A stretch of 64,000 nucleotides of DNA from Bradyrhizobium arachidis (GTDB lineage Bacteria; Pseudomonadota; Alphaproteobacteria; Rhizobiales; Xanthobacteraceae), in the NCBI RefSeq assembly GCF_024758505.1, contig NZ_CP077970.1:4278001-4342000 (forward strand), given 5' to 3'. Below the pieces are notes generated by a model. That model saw only the letters and a program-made list of their open reading frames with translations, made no database searches and was not told the origin of the DNA. The position numbers and the translations under genes are program-made. This document shows, in pieces, positions 25,575 through 36,784 of this stretch. How positions within the stretch are numbered: the stretch's first letter is position 1; every line of letters starts with the position of its first letter.

Positions 25575-25746
25575 CTCCGGCACCACGCTACAAACACTTC
25601 TGTGCCCGCGTGAGTCCTGTTCGTCTGTTTGCCGTCGCCCCGATGCGCCCGCCTTTGTCGGCGTGGTCGATCCCTTAGGGAAAGTTTTAACCGTAAATTC
25701 TTGACGAGAGGTTTTTAACGCAGAGATCACCTGGTCCGAAAACGAC

Positions 25747-25769
25747 GATGCCCGCGCGAGGCGGGCATC
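25747..25769 (-). terminator. Hairpin downstream of the carboxypeptidase gene
   Basis: GATGCCCGC pairs with GCGGGCATC around a short loop. On the minus strand it follows the gene ending at 25795 and is followed by TCGTTTTC. Convergent genes make a terminator here plausible. Confidence 0.55.
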
Positions 25770-25794
25770 GGGATCGGTTCGGCAGTGAAAGGGA

Positions 25795-27624
25795 TCAGTT
25801 TCGGACGGTGATGCAGGAGATGTCGGCGCGCTTCAGCGCGCGGCAGACGGCTTCCGCCTGGTCCCGTTCGAGCCCCGCGAAGCGGGCGCGGTAGAGCTTG
25901 CGATTGTCCTTGGCGACCACCTCGGTGAACGGATCGGCCTTGCTGAGCAGGCCGCGGGCCGAGCTGCGGGCGGCTTCGATGCGCTGCTGGGCCTCGCCCT
26001 CGCTTTCCAACGCGCCGACCTGCACGATCCAGCCGCTGTGGGTGACGACTGGCCGGGTGGTGCTGCTCATCTGGATCGGCTGCGGCGCCGGCTCGGCCGA
26101 GGCGAGCCGCGGGGCGGGCGCCGGTGCGGCGGCGGTCGCCGCCGGCAGGACGCCCAAAATGCCGTGTCCGGTGCCATGTCCGGCCGGCTGCTGCGGCAGC
26201 TCGGCGCGGGCGGCTTCCGGCTTCGCGATCTCGGTCTTGCTGATCTCGGATTTGGCGACGTCGGCGCGGGCGACGACCGCGCCCGAGGTTTCCGCGACTT
26301 CGGCGCGCGCGCTTGAAACCGTGCTGGTGATCGGCGGTGACGGCTGTGCGGGGGTCGCGGAGGCGACCTTGACGGCGCCGGCCTTCACCTGAACCGTCTT
26401 CACCTTGACCGGCTTCATCGGCTCCGAGGAGCCGGGAATGATGGACAGCGGCTGGCTTGCGATCACACCGTTGGTGAGCGGGGCGGGCGGCTCCAGCTTG
26501 GCTTCAGCCGTCTTTTCGGCCTTGGGCTGGGCCGGGGGCATCGCAGCGGTGGCGGCGGCCAGCGCCGACATGCGCGAGGCGGGCGCGGTGCGCGGAGCCA
26601 CCGGTTCGGGGGCGGCTGCGGCCTGAACCTGCGGCGCAGCGCGCGCCGGGGCCTCGGAGGCGTCGGCAACTTCGGTCGAAGCTTCCGACGAATTGCGTTC
26701 GGTGATCGCGACGGCGGTGCGGGAGGTCGCGGCCTTCTCGAGGTTCTCGGCGAGCAAATTGCGCATGATGGCATCGCGCGAGCCGCCGCTGCGGCCGCCG
26801 AGCACGACGCCGACCAGATGGCGGTTGCCGCGGCGCATCGAGCTCACGAGGTTGAAGCCGGAGGCGCGGGTGTAGCCGGTCTTGATGCCGTCCACGCCCT
26901 CGACGCTGCCGAGCAGGTGATTGTGGTTGCGGATCGACTGGCCGCGGAAATTGAACGTCGCGGTCGCGAAGTAGCGGTAGTAGCGCGGGAAGCGATCCTG
27001 GATCGCGCGGCCGAGGGTGGCCTGGTCGCGCGCCGTGGTCACCTGCTCGTCGTTGGGCAGGCCCGAGGCGTTGCGATAGACGGTCTTGGACATGCCGAGC
27101 GAGCGCGCCTTGCGCGTCATCATCCCGGCAAAATCGTCCTCGTCGCCGCCGATCGCTTCGGCGATCACCACGGCGGCGTCATTGGCGGAGCGGGTGACGA
27201 GACCCTTGATGGCGTCTTCGACGCGGATGGTCTGGCCGGGACGCAGGTTCAGCTTGGTCGGATCCTGGCTGGCGGCGTGCTGCGACACCGACATCTCGGT
27301 GTCGAGCTTCATCTTGCCGGCTTCCAGACGCTCGAACAGCAGATAGAGCGTCATGATCTTGGTGAGCGAGGCGGGATGGCGGAGCGCGTCGGGGCTCGTC
27401 GCCTGCAGCGTGGTGCCGGAATTGCCGTCGACGATGATCGAGGCGAATTTCGCGCTGGAGCTTTCGGACACATCGCGCTGCACGCGATGGTGCGCGTAAT
27501 GGCGATGACGATAGCGCCGTGCGTCGGCAGCTTCCGTCGTGAAGATGACTGCGGTGGTGACCGTAAGAAGCCCGAAAACCCCAACCCGCGCCAAGCGCGA
27601 GGAAGACAAGTTTTTACGAAGCAT
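25795..27624 (-). CDS. D-alanyl-D-alanine carboxypeptidase with C-terminal SPOR domain
   Basis: A 609-residue exported protein. The signal or anchor is at about 12-30. The penicillin-binding fold of family S11 has SLTK (Ser86, Lys89), the SAN motif at 146-148 and KTG at 248-250, all in the right order. These enzymes trim the terminal D-Ala of peptidoglycan stem peptides. A long Ala/Pro/Glu linker (about 320-530) leads to a C-terminal SPOR domain (HSGWIVQVGALESEGEAQQ to the end), which binds denuded septal glycan. The combination suggests action at the division site. Confidence 0.93.
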   Translation of the reverse strand: MLRKNLSSSRLARVGVFGLLTVTTAVIFTTEAADARRYRHRHYAHHRVQRDVSESSSAKFASIIVDGNSGTTLQATSPDALRHPASLTKIMTLYLLFERLEAGKMKLDTEMSVSQHAASQDPTKLNLRPGQTIRVEDAIKGLVTRSANDAAVVIAEAIGGDEDDFAGMMTRKARSLGMSKTVYRNASGLPNDEQVTTARDQATLGRAIQDRFPRYYRYFATATFNFRGQSIRNHNHLLGSVEGVDGIKTGYTRASGFNLVSSMRRGNRHLVGVVLGGRSGGSRDAIMRNLLAENLEKAATSRTAVAITERNSSEASTEVADASEAPARAAPQVQAAAAPEPVAPRTAPASRMSALAAATAAMPPAQPKAEKTAEAKLEPPAPLTNGVIASQPLSIIPGSSEPMKPVKVKTVQVKAGAVKVASATPAQPSPPITSTVSSARAEVAETSGAVVARADVAKSEISKTEIAKPEAARAELPQQPAGHGTGHGILGVLPAATAAAPAPAPRLASAEPAPQPIQMSSTTRPVVTHSGWIVQVGALESEGEAQQRIEAARSSARGLLSKADPFTEVVAKDNRKLYRARFAGLERDQAEAVCRALKRADISCITVRN

Positions 27625-27905
27625 GAAACCCCGTCCCCGTTTCTGACTTGATCACCGGCTCGTGAGGCGAAATTGTGCCCTTTGGACCCGGTATCACTAC
27701 CTGCCTGGACCGCCGCGCCGCGGACGCTTGTGCGAAGCGGTGCGGGCCCAAGCCGCTGTTCTGGCTAAGGTGATGTTCTCAAACGGCTTTTGACCGCCTG
27801 TCGGAAGCTGAACACGTCCAGGGAATCAAGGTAGGGGCCTGCGGTTTCCAAAAGCTTAAAGAACCCTTGCGTAGATCCCCGGGAATCACCGCAAATTGCG
27901 TCATT

Positions 27906-27920
27906 TTGTGCGTCGCACAA
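27906..27920. promoter_or_regulatory. Palindromic operator at the phasin promoter
   Basis: TTGTGCGTCGCACAA is a perfect palindrome around a central T, ending five bases before the -35 element. A weaker copy, TTGTGCGATGCACTA, starts exactly 30 bases further on at 27936, inside the promoter spacer. The TGC-N3-GCA core fits PhaR/PhbF-type repressors that control phasins; that assignment is an inference. Confidence 0.6.
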
Positions 27921-27925
27921 GATTC

Positions 27926-27954
27926 TTGACAATTTTTGTGCGATGCACTATGTC
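27926..27954 (+). promoter_or_regulatory. Probable sigma-70 promoter of the phasin gene
   Basis: TTGACA at 27926-27931 is a perfect -35 element. With a 17-base spacer the -10 is TATGTC (27949-27954), a weak match. The second palindrome lies in the spacer, so a bound repressor would block polymerase. Confidence 0.5.
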
Positions 27955-28009
27955 TGGGGCGACGTCAGGGAGCCGGGCTTCCCGACGATAGCCAGGGAAA
28001 AAGGATTCC

Positions 28010-28351
28010 ATGATGTTCAAGGTTGAAGACTTCCAAAACTACGGCAAAGAGCATTTCGAGCAGGTCGTTGCCTCCGCGACCTCGGTGCAGCATGGCCTGC
28101 AGGCGATCGCCAGCGCCTATGGCGACTTCACCAAGAAGTCGTTCGAAGACACCAAGTCCTTCGTTGAGAAGCTTTCCGGCGTGAAGTCGCTGGACAAGGC
28201 CCTGGAAGCCCAGACCGAGTTCGCCCGCTCGAGCTACGAGACCTTCGTCGCCGAGTCGCAGAAGATCGCGGGCCTCTACAACGACCTCGCCAAGCAGGCA
28301 TTCAAGCCGGTCGAGACCATCGTGTCGAAGTTCACCCCCGCCGGGAACTAA
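28010..28351 (+). CDS. Phasin (polyhydroxyalkanoate granule protein)
   Basis: A 113-residue helical protein starting MMFKVEDFQNYGKEHFEQ. Heptad-like helices with few prolines follow, with the phasin features SAYGDFTKKSFEDTKSFVEKL and SYETFVAESQKIAGLYNDLA in sequence. Phasins coat polyhydroxybutyrate granules and control their number and size. The second ATG at 28013 is an equally good start. The gene has its own promoter, palindromic operator and terminator, so it is a single-gene unit. Confidence 0.93.
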   Translation: MMFKVEDFQNYGKEHFEQVVASATSVQHGLQAIASAYGDFTKKSFEDTKSFVEKLSGVKSLDKALEAQTEFARSSYETFVAESQKIAGLYNDLAKQAFKPVETIVSKFTPAGN

Positions 28352-28375
28352 GTCTCCCGACAAGTCCTGGAATCA

Positions 28376-28406
28376 AAAAGCCCGGCTGGTTTCAGCCGGG
28401 CTTTTT
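28376..28406. terminator. Bidirectional rho-independent terminator
   Basis: AAAAAGCCCGGCTG and CAGCCGGGCTTTTT form a strong stem with A- and T-tracts on both sides. It can serve the phasin gene on the plus strand and the TadG-like gene ending at 28429 on the minus strand. Confidence 0.85.
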
Positions 28407-28428
28407 CGTTCTTGCGTTGCGGCGTGCG

Positions 28429-30333
28429 TCAGTGCGCCACGCGCAGCTTGCTCAGCGCCGTGCCGATCGTGTTGAACGTGGTCACGATCTGGCTCGAGCT
28501 CGTCAGCATGAAGAACTTGTCGGGGCTGCTCGCGCAGTTCTGCAGCACGGTGGACGTCGCATCGGCGGGCGAGTGAGTGTTCACCTGGATCGTGTAGATC
28601 GTGTACATGTCCTGGCCCTTGGAATCCTTGGCCGCCTTCAGGTTGCTGCACATCAGCGCCTGCCGCGCGTCGATCGGATCGCCCGACGCCTGCGAGCTGC
28701 CGTTGCCGTATTCGGGCCAGCGGTCCTCGGTGTTCAAGCCGTCGGACAAGAGGATGATAACCCGGTTGTACGTCGTGTTGGCGTCCTCGGCCGGTGTGTT
28801 CAGCGGGCCTCCGACCAGCAATGACTGCCAGGCCCAGGCCAATCCGACCGCCTGGTTGGTGCCGCCCGTCGGCTGCATCGCGTTGACGGCGTCCTTGAGT
28901 GTGGTCCAGCTATAGCTCAGCGGAATGATCGGCTTGAGCTGGCTCGAGACGCTGCTGCTGCAATAGGCTGTGCTGTTCTCGTAATATTCGTTGGCCGGGA
29001 ACAGCGTCGTGACGTCCGAGGACACTGGCAGCACGCCGGTCGCATCATTGGGCTGGGTGCGGTCGGCGACGCAGCCGGTCCAGTTGCTGATCGGATTCGT
29101 CGAGGCCAGACGGTAATCGTTCAGGACGGTGGGCGTGGTGTTGGTCGAGGTATATCTGTTGTTGGTCCAGCCGACGACGGCACTCACCCGGGGCTGGCTG
29201 GTATTGTGCGTCGTGTCGTTCGGTCCGGGCTGCGTCCAGTTGTGGACGTAGAGATTGCCGGTGCACGATTTGACGCCGTTGCTCGTCGAGCAACTGCAGC
29301 CGGCGATCGCATTGTTCGAGGAATCCCTCGGACAGGAGCAGCTGTTGGATCCCGTGCAGAACACGCCGGTGCCTGCGGCTTCGCTGGTCCAGCAGCCATT
29401 GTAGAGCGCGTGCGAGTTCGCATCCACGCTCGGGCAGATGTAGCCTGAGTAGCTGCCGCTCGACGGGATCGTCGAGGTGGTGGAACTGCTGGTCGGGCCT
29501 GTTGTGCAGGAGAAGCCGCCGTTGCTGTTGGAGAAGGGGCACTTCGCACCGGGACCGAAGGCGTGCCAGTTGATCGGCAGCGATGCCTGATAGCTTCCGT
29601 TGTTGGGCTGTGTCGTTGGCGGGTTCAGCCAGTCGGTCCAGTCGAGGTAGCTCTGGGTGTAGTTGCTCGCACCGAGATTGACGACCTTCGCAAAAGGAAT
29701 GACCGAGATGTAGACGTCACCATTGGTCTTGCTGAGCGCGCTGAGCTGATCGATCAGGCCGCCGGTTCCTGCCACGGCATTACGCAGTGCGGTGATCTTG
29801 CCGTCCGACGCCATCGAGCCCGTGTTGTCGAGCGCCAGCGCCACGCGCATCTTGACGTTGCCCCAAGTAGTCGTCGAGTTCGAGTTGAGATTGAGATTGT
29901 CGTACGTATTGGTGTTGTAGAGAATCCGGGGCAAAATCCGGATGAATTGAGTTGGCATCGATGCATTTGCCGTGAGTGCAATCGTCGCGGCGGTGGTGCT
30001 GCTGGCGGCGGTATAGTTGGCGGTGACCCCCGTGACAGTCGCGGACGTGTTGTTGTAGAGGGCCGCGAAATAGCCTTGGGCCTTCGTGTTGATGTCGGAG
30101 GTGGTGATGGTGCCCTGCGTCAGGTCTTTCGAGAGCATCAGCGCCGTGGAATCGAGCGCCGCCTGCATCGACGCGCGCGCCTGGACGCCGCGGCTATAGT
30201 CGATGGCTGCGCCTACGAAGCCCAGGACCGGCAATAGCGCGATAGCGAAGATGACCGCAATATTGCCTTGTTCGGCCTTCGTGAAGCGGGCGAGGAGCCG
30301 ACCAACTCGATTAACGACGGGCAGGCGAAACAT
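28429..30333 (-). CDS. TadG-like pilus-assembly/VWA protein
   Basis: A 634-residue protein starting MFRLPVVNRVGRLLAR, with GGGGATC just upstream of the ATG. The N-terminal TadE/TadG-type segment is FTKAEQGNIAVIFAIALLPV (about 18-37), a membrane helix followed by DYSRGVQARASMQAALDS. A VWA domain follows with a MIDAS-like DNTGS near residue 180. A Cys-rich insertion near 320-370 (CTGSNSCSCPRDSS and GCSCSTSN) probably forms disulfides outside the membrane. Such proteins are minor pseudopilin-like or surface components of Tad systems. No other tad genes are visible here. Confidence 0.88.
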   Translation of the reverse strand: MFRLPVVNRVGRLLARFTKAEQGNIAVIFAIALLPVLGFVGAAIDYSRGVQARASMQAALDSTALMLSKDLTQGTITTSDINTKAQGYFAALYNNTSATVTGVTANYTAASSTTAATIALTANASMPTQFIRILPRILYNTNTYDNLNLNSNSTTTWGNVKMRVALALDNTGSMASDGKITALRNAVAGTGGLIDQLSALSKTNGDVYISVIPFAKVVNLGASNYTQSYLDWTDWLNPPTTQPNNGSYQASLPINWHAFGPGAKCPFSNSNGGFSCTTGPTSSSTTSTIPSSGSYSGYICPSVDANSHALYNGCWTSEAAGTGVFCTGSNSCSCPRDSSNNAIAGCSCSTSNGVKSCTGNLYVHNWTQPGPNDTTHNTSQPRVSAVVGWTNNRYTSTNTTPTVLNDYRLASTNPISNWTGCVADRTQPNDATGVLPVSSDVTTLFPANEYYENSTAYCSSSVSSQLKPIIPLSYSWTTLKDAVNAMQPTGGTNQAVGLAWAWQSLLVGGPLNTPAEDANTTYNRVIILLSDGLNTEDRWPEYGNGSSQASGDPIDARQALMCSNLKAAKDSKGQDMYTIYTIQVNTHSPADATSTVLQNCASSPDKFFMLTSSSQIVTTFNTIGTALSKLRVAH

Positions 30334-30817
30334 GACGATCCCCGAAATCTGTGGTTTTGCCTGATTTCGAGGCGCACCATTGAAGAGCGGGTAAATTGGA
30401 CCGTGCAAAACCGGGGGTATCCCGGCGCGAAGCCGCCGCAGCGCCGTTAACCCCGGGTTCCTGGTCAACAGCCGCTGAACGGTGATCCGGAATTTTTTGT
30501 CAAATTGATTGGAATTGACTAACCTCGGACAGGATTGGCCGGACCGGGAATCGGACGGCCGCGGCCGCGTCGTATGAGCCCATGCGCGCTTGCGGCGGGC
30601 CGGGGTCGAGCCCATATTCGTATGGCTGACCGGGCCCGGCTCGGATCGGCTGGGAGCGGCGATCCGCAAGACGGTGCGTCGTGCGGGGCCTCGAAAGCGG
30701 GGCCGCGCGTCAAGCCGCCATATGCTTCCGTGGGGATTTTTAAACGCCTGAGCCATGTCGCAACTAACTTTCAGCCTTAACCTACCCGCGTCAGCCGCCG
30801 TCTGTGACGCTCCCCGG
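30334..30817. other. 484-base divergent gap between the TadG-like gene and clpS
   Basis: No convincing gene. A short AT-rich stretch at 30485-30530 (ATTTTTTGTCAAATTG) could hold promoters for either side. The part from 30535 to 30720 is very GC-rich, and its open frames look like shadows. Confidence 0.45.
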
Positions 30818-31150
30818 ATGAGCAACGACGAAAATCGTCCCGGCAACACCACGGGACCGACCACCTCGGTCATCACCAAGGTGAAGCCCAAGACCAAGCG
30901 GCCCAATCTCTACCGGGTGCTGATCCTCAACGACGACTACACGCCGATGGAGTTCGTCGTTCACGTCCTGGAGAAGTTCTTCCAGAAGGACGTCGAGGCC
31001 GCGACCAAGATCATGTTGCACGTCCACCATCACGGTATCGGGGAATGCGGCGTGTTCACCTACGAGATTGCCGAGACGAAGGTCACGCAGGTGATGGATT
31101 TTGCGCGCAAGCACCAGCACCCCCTGCAATGCGTGATGGAAAAGAAGTGA
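30818..31150 (+). CDS. clpS: ClpS, adaptor of the ClpAP protease
   Basis: A 110-residue protein. After a flexible N-terminal tail it has the ClpS core: [18 protein letters not shown], then VLEKFFQKD, the [19 protein letters not shown] segment in two halves, and the final [13 protein letters not shown]. ClpS binds N-degron substrates and delivers them to ClpA. The ATG at 30818 gives the usual family length; an upstream in-frame ATG at 30755 would add 21 unlikely residues. clpA follows 267 bases downstream. Confidence 0.95.
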   Translation: MSNDENRPGNTTGPTTSVITKVKPKTKRPNLYRVLILNDDYTPMEFVVHVLEKFFQKDVEAATKIMLHVHHHGIGECGVFTYEIAETKVTQVMDFARKHQHPLQCVMEKK

Positions 31151-31204
31151 CGCCGCGCTGACAGGCGCGGTTACCGCGTAAAGGCATCCGCTATCCGAGT
31201 GGCG

Positions 31205-31237
31205 TCCCCGCCGTAGGCGGCCAACTACGGGGTTTTG
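31205..31237 (+). terminator. Possible hairpin terminator between clpS and clpA
   Basis: CCCCG-CC-GTAG pairs with CTACGGGG around an 8-base loop with a two-base bulge and is followed by TTTTG. It would separate clpS from clpA. Confidence 0.4.
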
Positions 31238-31417
31238 ATCGCCAGCGCCAATTCCTGCCCCAATCGGAACGGGTTTTGCATCGAAAATACCCGGGCGCGT
31301 AACCCGAGTCGCGGAACCGCTCTTTCGCCGCGGTTTTGTATAACTATATTTGACGAAGGTTGTTGTTGCCTGACCGGGTGATGGCGATCATGATGGTGGG
31401 GGCCATAGAGGACGCGA

Positions 31418-33826
<2,409 letters not shown>

Positions 33827-33845
33827 TCGCGAGCGTCATGAATTG

Positions 33846-33876
33846 AAAAAGGGCCGGCTGTGAAGCCGGCCTTTTT
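33846..33876 (+). terminator. Rho-independent terminator after clpA
   Basis: AAAAAGGGCCGGCT and AGCCGGCCTTTTT form a strong stem with a short GTGA loop and a T-tract, 20 bases after the clpA stop. Confidence 0.85.
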
Positions 33877-33901
33877 GTCGATGGCGACGATCGGCGCGAG
33901 C

Positions 33902-34528
33902 TCATATCTGAGGACAGGCCAGCCCCAGAAAGCCGGCTCGTCGTGCGATCGCGGCCTCAAGACCATCTGGCAAGAAACTCACCGCTTCGTCCAACGTGTC
34001 ATCGCCTACGCTGCAGCGGCAAAACCGCCTGGCTGCGGCGAGCAGTTCCTCCCGCGACACGCCCTCATAGGCTTGTCGCGTCGTTTCAAGCGCCGCCTCG
34101 ACCTCGGGCGGAGACAGCAGCAGGTTTCCCATCTGCCCCGGCAACGCTTGCGCGCGCTCGGAGCCCAGCGCATGCCAGACGATGCTGACGGTCGGATGAC
34201 GAGCTGTGATCGTCATCCGGAAGACATGTCGTTCATCGACGAGGTCCGACAGCGCGCCCTCGATCGTCAGCAGCTGTCTAGCGAACTCGACGAACCCCGG
34301 ACGATTGAATGCGCGGGAAAATGCGCGGACCCGGGAAGCTAGCTCGTCGCTTGCGGTGAGCCATGCGTCTTCCTCATATTCGTACGGGTGCGCCCGCCAA
34401 TCGTCGATGGCCTGCCTTGCCTCCGCAGACAACGGGCTTTCCGCCGCGGCCGCAGCAAAATGTGGCTGAATGCGCGCATGCTCGCGCTCATCGACGAACA
34501 AACCGATCCACCAATAGTCGAAGGCCAC
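33902..34528 (-). CDS. Hypothetical protein
   Basis: A 208-residue soluble protein starting MAFDYWWIGLFVDERE. Codon use and composition are those of a real gene. The chain is mostly helical by eye, with FVEFARQLLTIEGALSD in the middle and a single CRCS near 170. I recognise no family, motif or signal peptide. It is convergent with clpA and separated from it by the clpA terminator. Confidence 0.7.
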   Translation of the reverse strand: MAFDYWWIGLFVDEREHARIQPHFAAAAAESPLSAEARQAIDDWRAHPYEYEEDAWLTASDELASRVRAFSRAFNRPGFVEFARQLLTIEGALSDLVDERHVFRMTITARHPTVSIVWHALGSERAQALPGQMGNLLLSPPEVEAALETTRQAYEGVSREELLAAARRFCRCSVGDDTLDEAVSFLPDGLEAAIARRAGFLGLACPQI

Positions 34529-34678
34529 GCGTCACCCCCTGCAGCATGTTTCAGGCTGCGCTGGATGGCCGACGGGTTACCAAGCACCAGCAGTCTCCGG
34601 GACCGCGTGTTGGTCGCGGCACGCGAGCAACCGGTTCGCGTCACCGGTCGTGAGAGCAGGACAGAAACGCCGTACGCA

Positions 34679-35131
34679 CTATGTGCCGGCTTCGGGTGCG
34701 CGCGATGGCCGAGGCTTCTTCGCAGGAGGGGGCGGCCGGTGGACCGGCGCCACGGGCTGCATGGTCACGATGACGGGATTCGGCTTGTGGTCGGTGGCAG
34801 CGCCGGTCACGGCGTCGACACCCATGCCCACGAGACCGCCCGCGATGATATTGCCCGCGAAGCCGGCCGCGCCTGTCGCCGGGATTTCCTTCGTGAGCTG
34901 CACCGTCTGCGATTCAAAACCTTCCTTCTGGAAGGTGATGGAAATGTCGGCGTTGCGCTTGGCGACGATGGAGCATGGCGTCATGCAGGTCGTCGGTACC
35001 TCGAGACCGCTGACCACGGCTTCAACGCCTGATGGTGTCGATGAAATGCTGATGTTTTCCGTCGTGCCGCGTGTAACGGACGCGCAGCCGCCCAGCATGG
35101 CGCCGAGCGCCAAAATTCCTACAATACGCAT
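34679..35131 (-). CDS. Small lipoprotein of unknown function
   Basis: A 150-residue protein starting MRIVGILALGAMLGGCASVTR. LGGC is a lipobox, so Cys16 becomes the lipidated N-terminus after signal peptidase II. The middle carries a PEGA-like surface domain (ISISSTPSGVEAVVSGLEVP, then CMTPC and VTFQ-like strands). A Gly-rich possible helix (GFAGNIIAGGLVGMGVDAV) follows, and the chain ends in a proline-rich tail (HRPPPPAKKPRPS). Longer starts at 35191 would hide the lipobox. Confidence 0.85.
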   Translation of the reverse strand: MRIVGILALGAMLGGCASVTRGTTENISISSTPSGVEAVVSGLEVPTTCMTPCSIVAKRNADISITFQKEGFESQTVQLTKEIPATGAAGFAGNIIAGGLVGMGVDAVTGAATDHKPNPVIVTMQPVAPVHRPPPPAKKPRPSRAPEAGT

Positions 35132-35231
35132 GAAAAATCCCCAGCCCGAGATGCAATCAAGCGCAACCGGAGCGCGAAGGCAAGGGGCCACTGCGTCGAA
35201 TAGTTAAGCCACGCCAAGGTTGTGCGCTGCT

Positions 35232-36650
35232 TTACTCGCCCTTCATGCGCTGGCCGTCATGGATGCGCACATGTTCGGCGCCGCGCGCGCCGGCGGGGGA
35301 GAGCCTCAGCATGCTCAGCAGGGCTCCGCACAGCGCGAAACCGACGGCGGCCAGCAGCGCGATCCTGGTACCCTCGATGGCGTAGCGCCCGAGCAGCAGC
35401 GCGACCAGCGCCGCGCCCGTCGTTTGTCCCAGCAACCGCGCCGTACCTAACATTCCGCTGGCCCCGCCGGAGCGTTCGCGCGGGGCGGCCGCGATCATGG
35501 TGCGGTTGTTCGGGGTCTGGAACAGTCCGAAGCCGAGACCGGCAAGCGCCATCCGCCAGATCACGTCGGCATGTGCAGGGCTGGCCGGCAGCAATGCGAG
35601 CGAGGCGAGCCCGCCCGCGAAGAGCAGAAGGCCGATGCCGCCCAAGAGCCCGGCCGGATAGTGCTCGACCAGCCGTCCGGCCAGCGGCGCCGCAAAGGCC
35701 ACCGCGATCGGCCAGGGCGTGATCAACAGTCCCATCTCGACGGCCGAATAGCCAAAACGGTGTTGCAGGTAGAAGGGGATCGCGACGAAGGCCAGCATCT
35801 GCGCGCAGAACGAGGCGATCGAGGTTGCGATCGACAGGCCGAAGATCGGAATGCGCAACAGATCGATCGGCAACAGCGGCACCGCGACGTGGGTCTCGCG
35901 ATAGATCAGGAGCGCGCCGGCGGCCATCGCGACGCCGAACTCGATCAGGCAGATGAGCAGCGGCTCGCCATGGCCGACACTGTCGATCGCAAAGATGCCG
36001 ACGCCGAAGGTGACGGCGCTGAGGCCTGCGCTTTGCCAGTCGAAGGGATGCGATGCGAGACGCGTGTGCGGCAGGCAATTCCACCCCAAGGCCAGGGCAG
36101 CTATCCCGAGCGGGATGTTGATCGCGAACAGAAAGGGCCAGTTCGCGACCGAAAGGATGGCCGAGGCCAGCGTCGGGCCGATCGCGGCCGACACCGCGAC
36201 GACCAGCGCGTTGCGGCCGATCCCGCGTCCGAGCAAGGCGTGCGGATAGGTGAACCGGACCAGCGCGGTGTTCACGCTCATGATGCCGGCCGCGCCAAAA
36301 CCCTGGACGATGCGCGCCAGCGTCAGCTCAAGCAGCGTATGCGACAGCGCGCAAAACGCCGAGGCGAGGGTGAAGAGTAGCAGCCCTGCGAGGTAGACGC
36401 GGCGATAGCCCACGATCTCGCCCATCGAGGCCAGCGGCAACAGCGAGATGGTGATGGCAAGCTGGTAGCCGTTGACGATCCAGATCGAGAAGGCGGGGCT
36501 GGCGTTCAGATCGGCCGCAATGGTCGGCAGCGCCACATTGGCTATGGCGCCGTCGACGACCGACATGGTGATGCCGAGCGCGATGGTGAGGATGGCCCAT
36601 TGCCGCTGCGGCAGCGGCAGGCCGTCGGCATGCTCGATTACATCTGTCGA
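35232..36650 (-). CDS. MFS drug-efflux type transporter (DHA2 family, 14 helices)
   Basis: A 472-residue protein starting MSTDVIEHADGLPLPQRQWA. It has about 14 hydrophobic helices and the DHA2 hallmarks: motif LGITMSVVDGAIANVALPTI in helix 1, WIVNGYQLAITISLLP, and GRRRVYL-like GYRRVYLAGLLLFTLASAFC after helix 2. DHA2 transporters export hydrophobic drugs and metabolites with protons. No membrane-fusion partner gene lies next to it. The ATG at 36650 places the N-terminus just before helix 1. Confidence 0.92.
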   Translation of the reverse strand, partial: STDVIEHADGLPLPQRQWAILTIALGITMSVVDGAIANVALPTIAADLNASPAFSIWIVNGYQLAITISLLPLASMGEIVGYRRVYLAGLLLFTLASAFCALSHTLLELTLARIVQGFGAAGIMSVNTALVRFTYPHALLGRGIGRNALVVAVSAAIGPTLASAILSVANWPFLFAINIPLGIAALALGWNCLPHTRLASHPFDWQSAGLSAVTFGVGIFAIDSVGHGEPLLICLIEFGVAMAAGALLIYRETHVAVPLLPIDLLRIPIFGLSIATSIASFCAQMLAFVAIPFYLQHRFGYSAVEMGLLITPWPIAVAFAAPLAGRLVEHYPAGLLGGIGLLLFAGGLASLALLPASPAHADVIWRMALAGLGFGLFQTPNNRTMIAAAPRERSGGASGMLGTARLLGQTTGAALVALLLGRYAIEGTRIALLAAVGFALCGALLSMLRLSPAGARGAEHVRIHDGQRMKGE

Positions 36651-36784
36651 CATCGTGAACGGCGCTCGGAAGCGCGATCGAATCGCGATCGCAGATTTCA
36701 CATGTTACTGCGCAACTTGGAGCCGTCGCGATGGTTCCGGGGCTTTATCGCTCACCTGGTGACCGCCGCGAGCAGCCCGGGGCA

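Larger units (their letters stand above)
27625..28009. other. 385-base divergent control region (carboxypeptidase and phasin)
   Basis: No gene is visible. It contains the phasin promoter, two palindromic sites and GANTC sites at 27822, 27892, 27921 and 28004. The carboxypeptidase promoter presumably lies in the left part. Confidence 0.5.

Noticed and set aside
25689..25725. CtrA-like TTAACCGTAAA boxes
   Set aside because: Only half-sites are present, and they lie between convergent genes where no promoter is needed.
30535..30780. Plus-strand open frame upstream of clpS
   Set aside because: Very GC-rich, Arg/Ala/Gly composition typical of shadow frames; no ribosome site.
31313..31335. GGAAC box upstream of clpA as a general stress (EcfG) promoter
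   Set aside because: The distance to the nearest GTT-containing -10 is about 14 bases and CGTT is absent; the consensus needs 16-17 bases.
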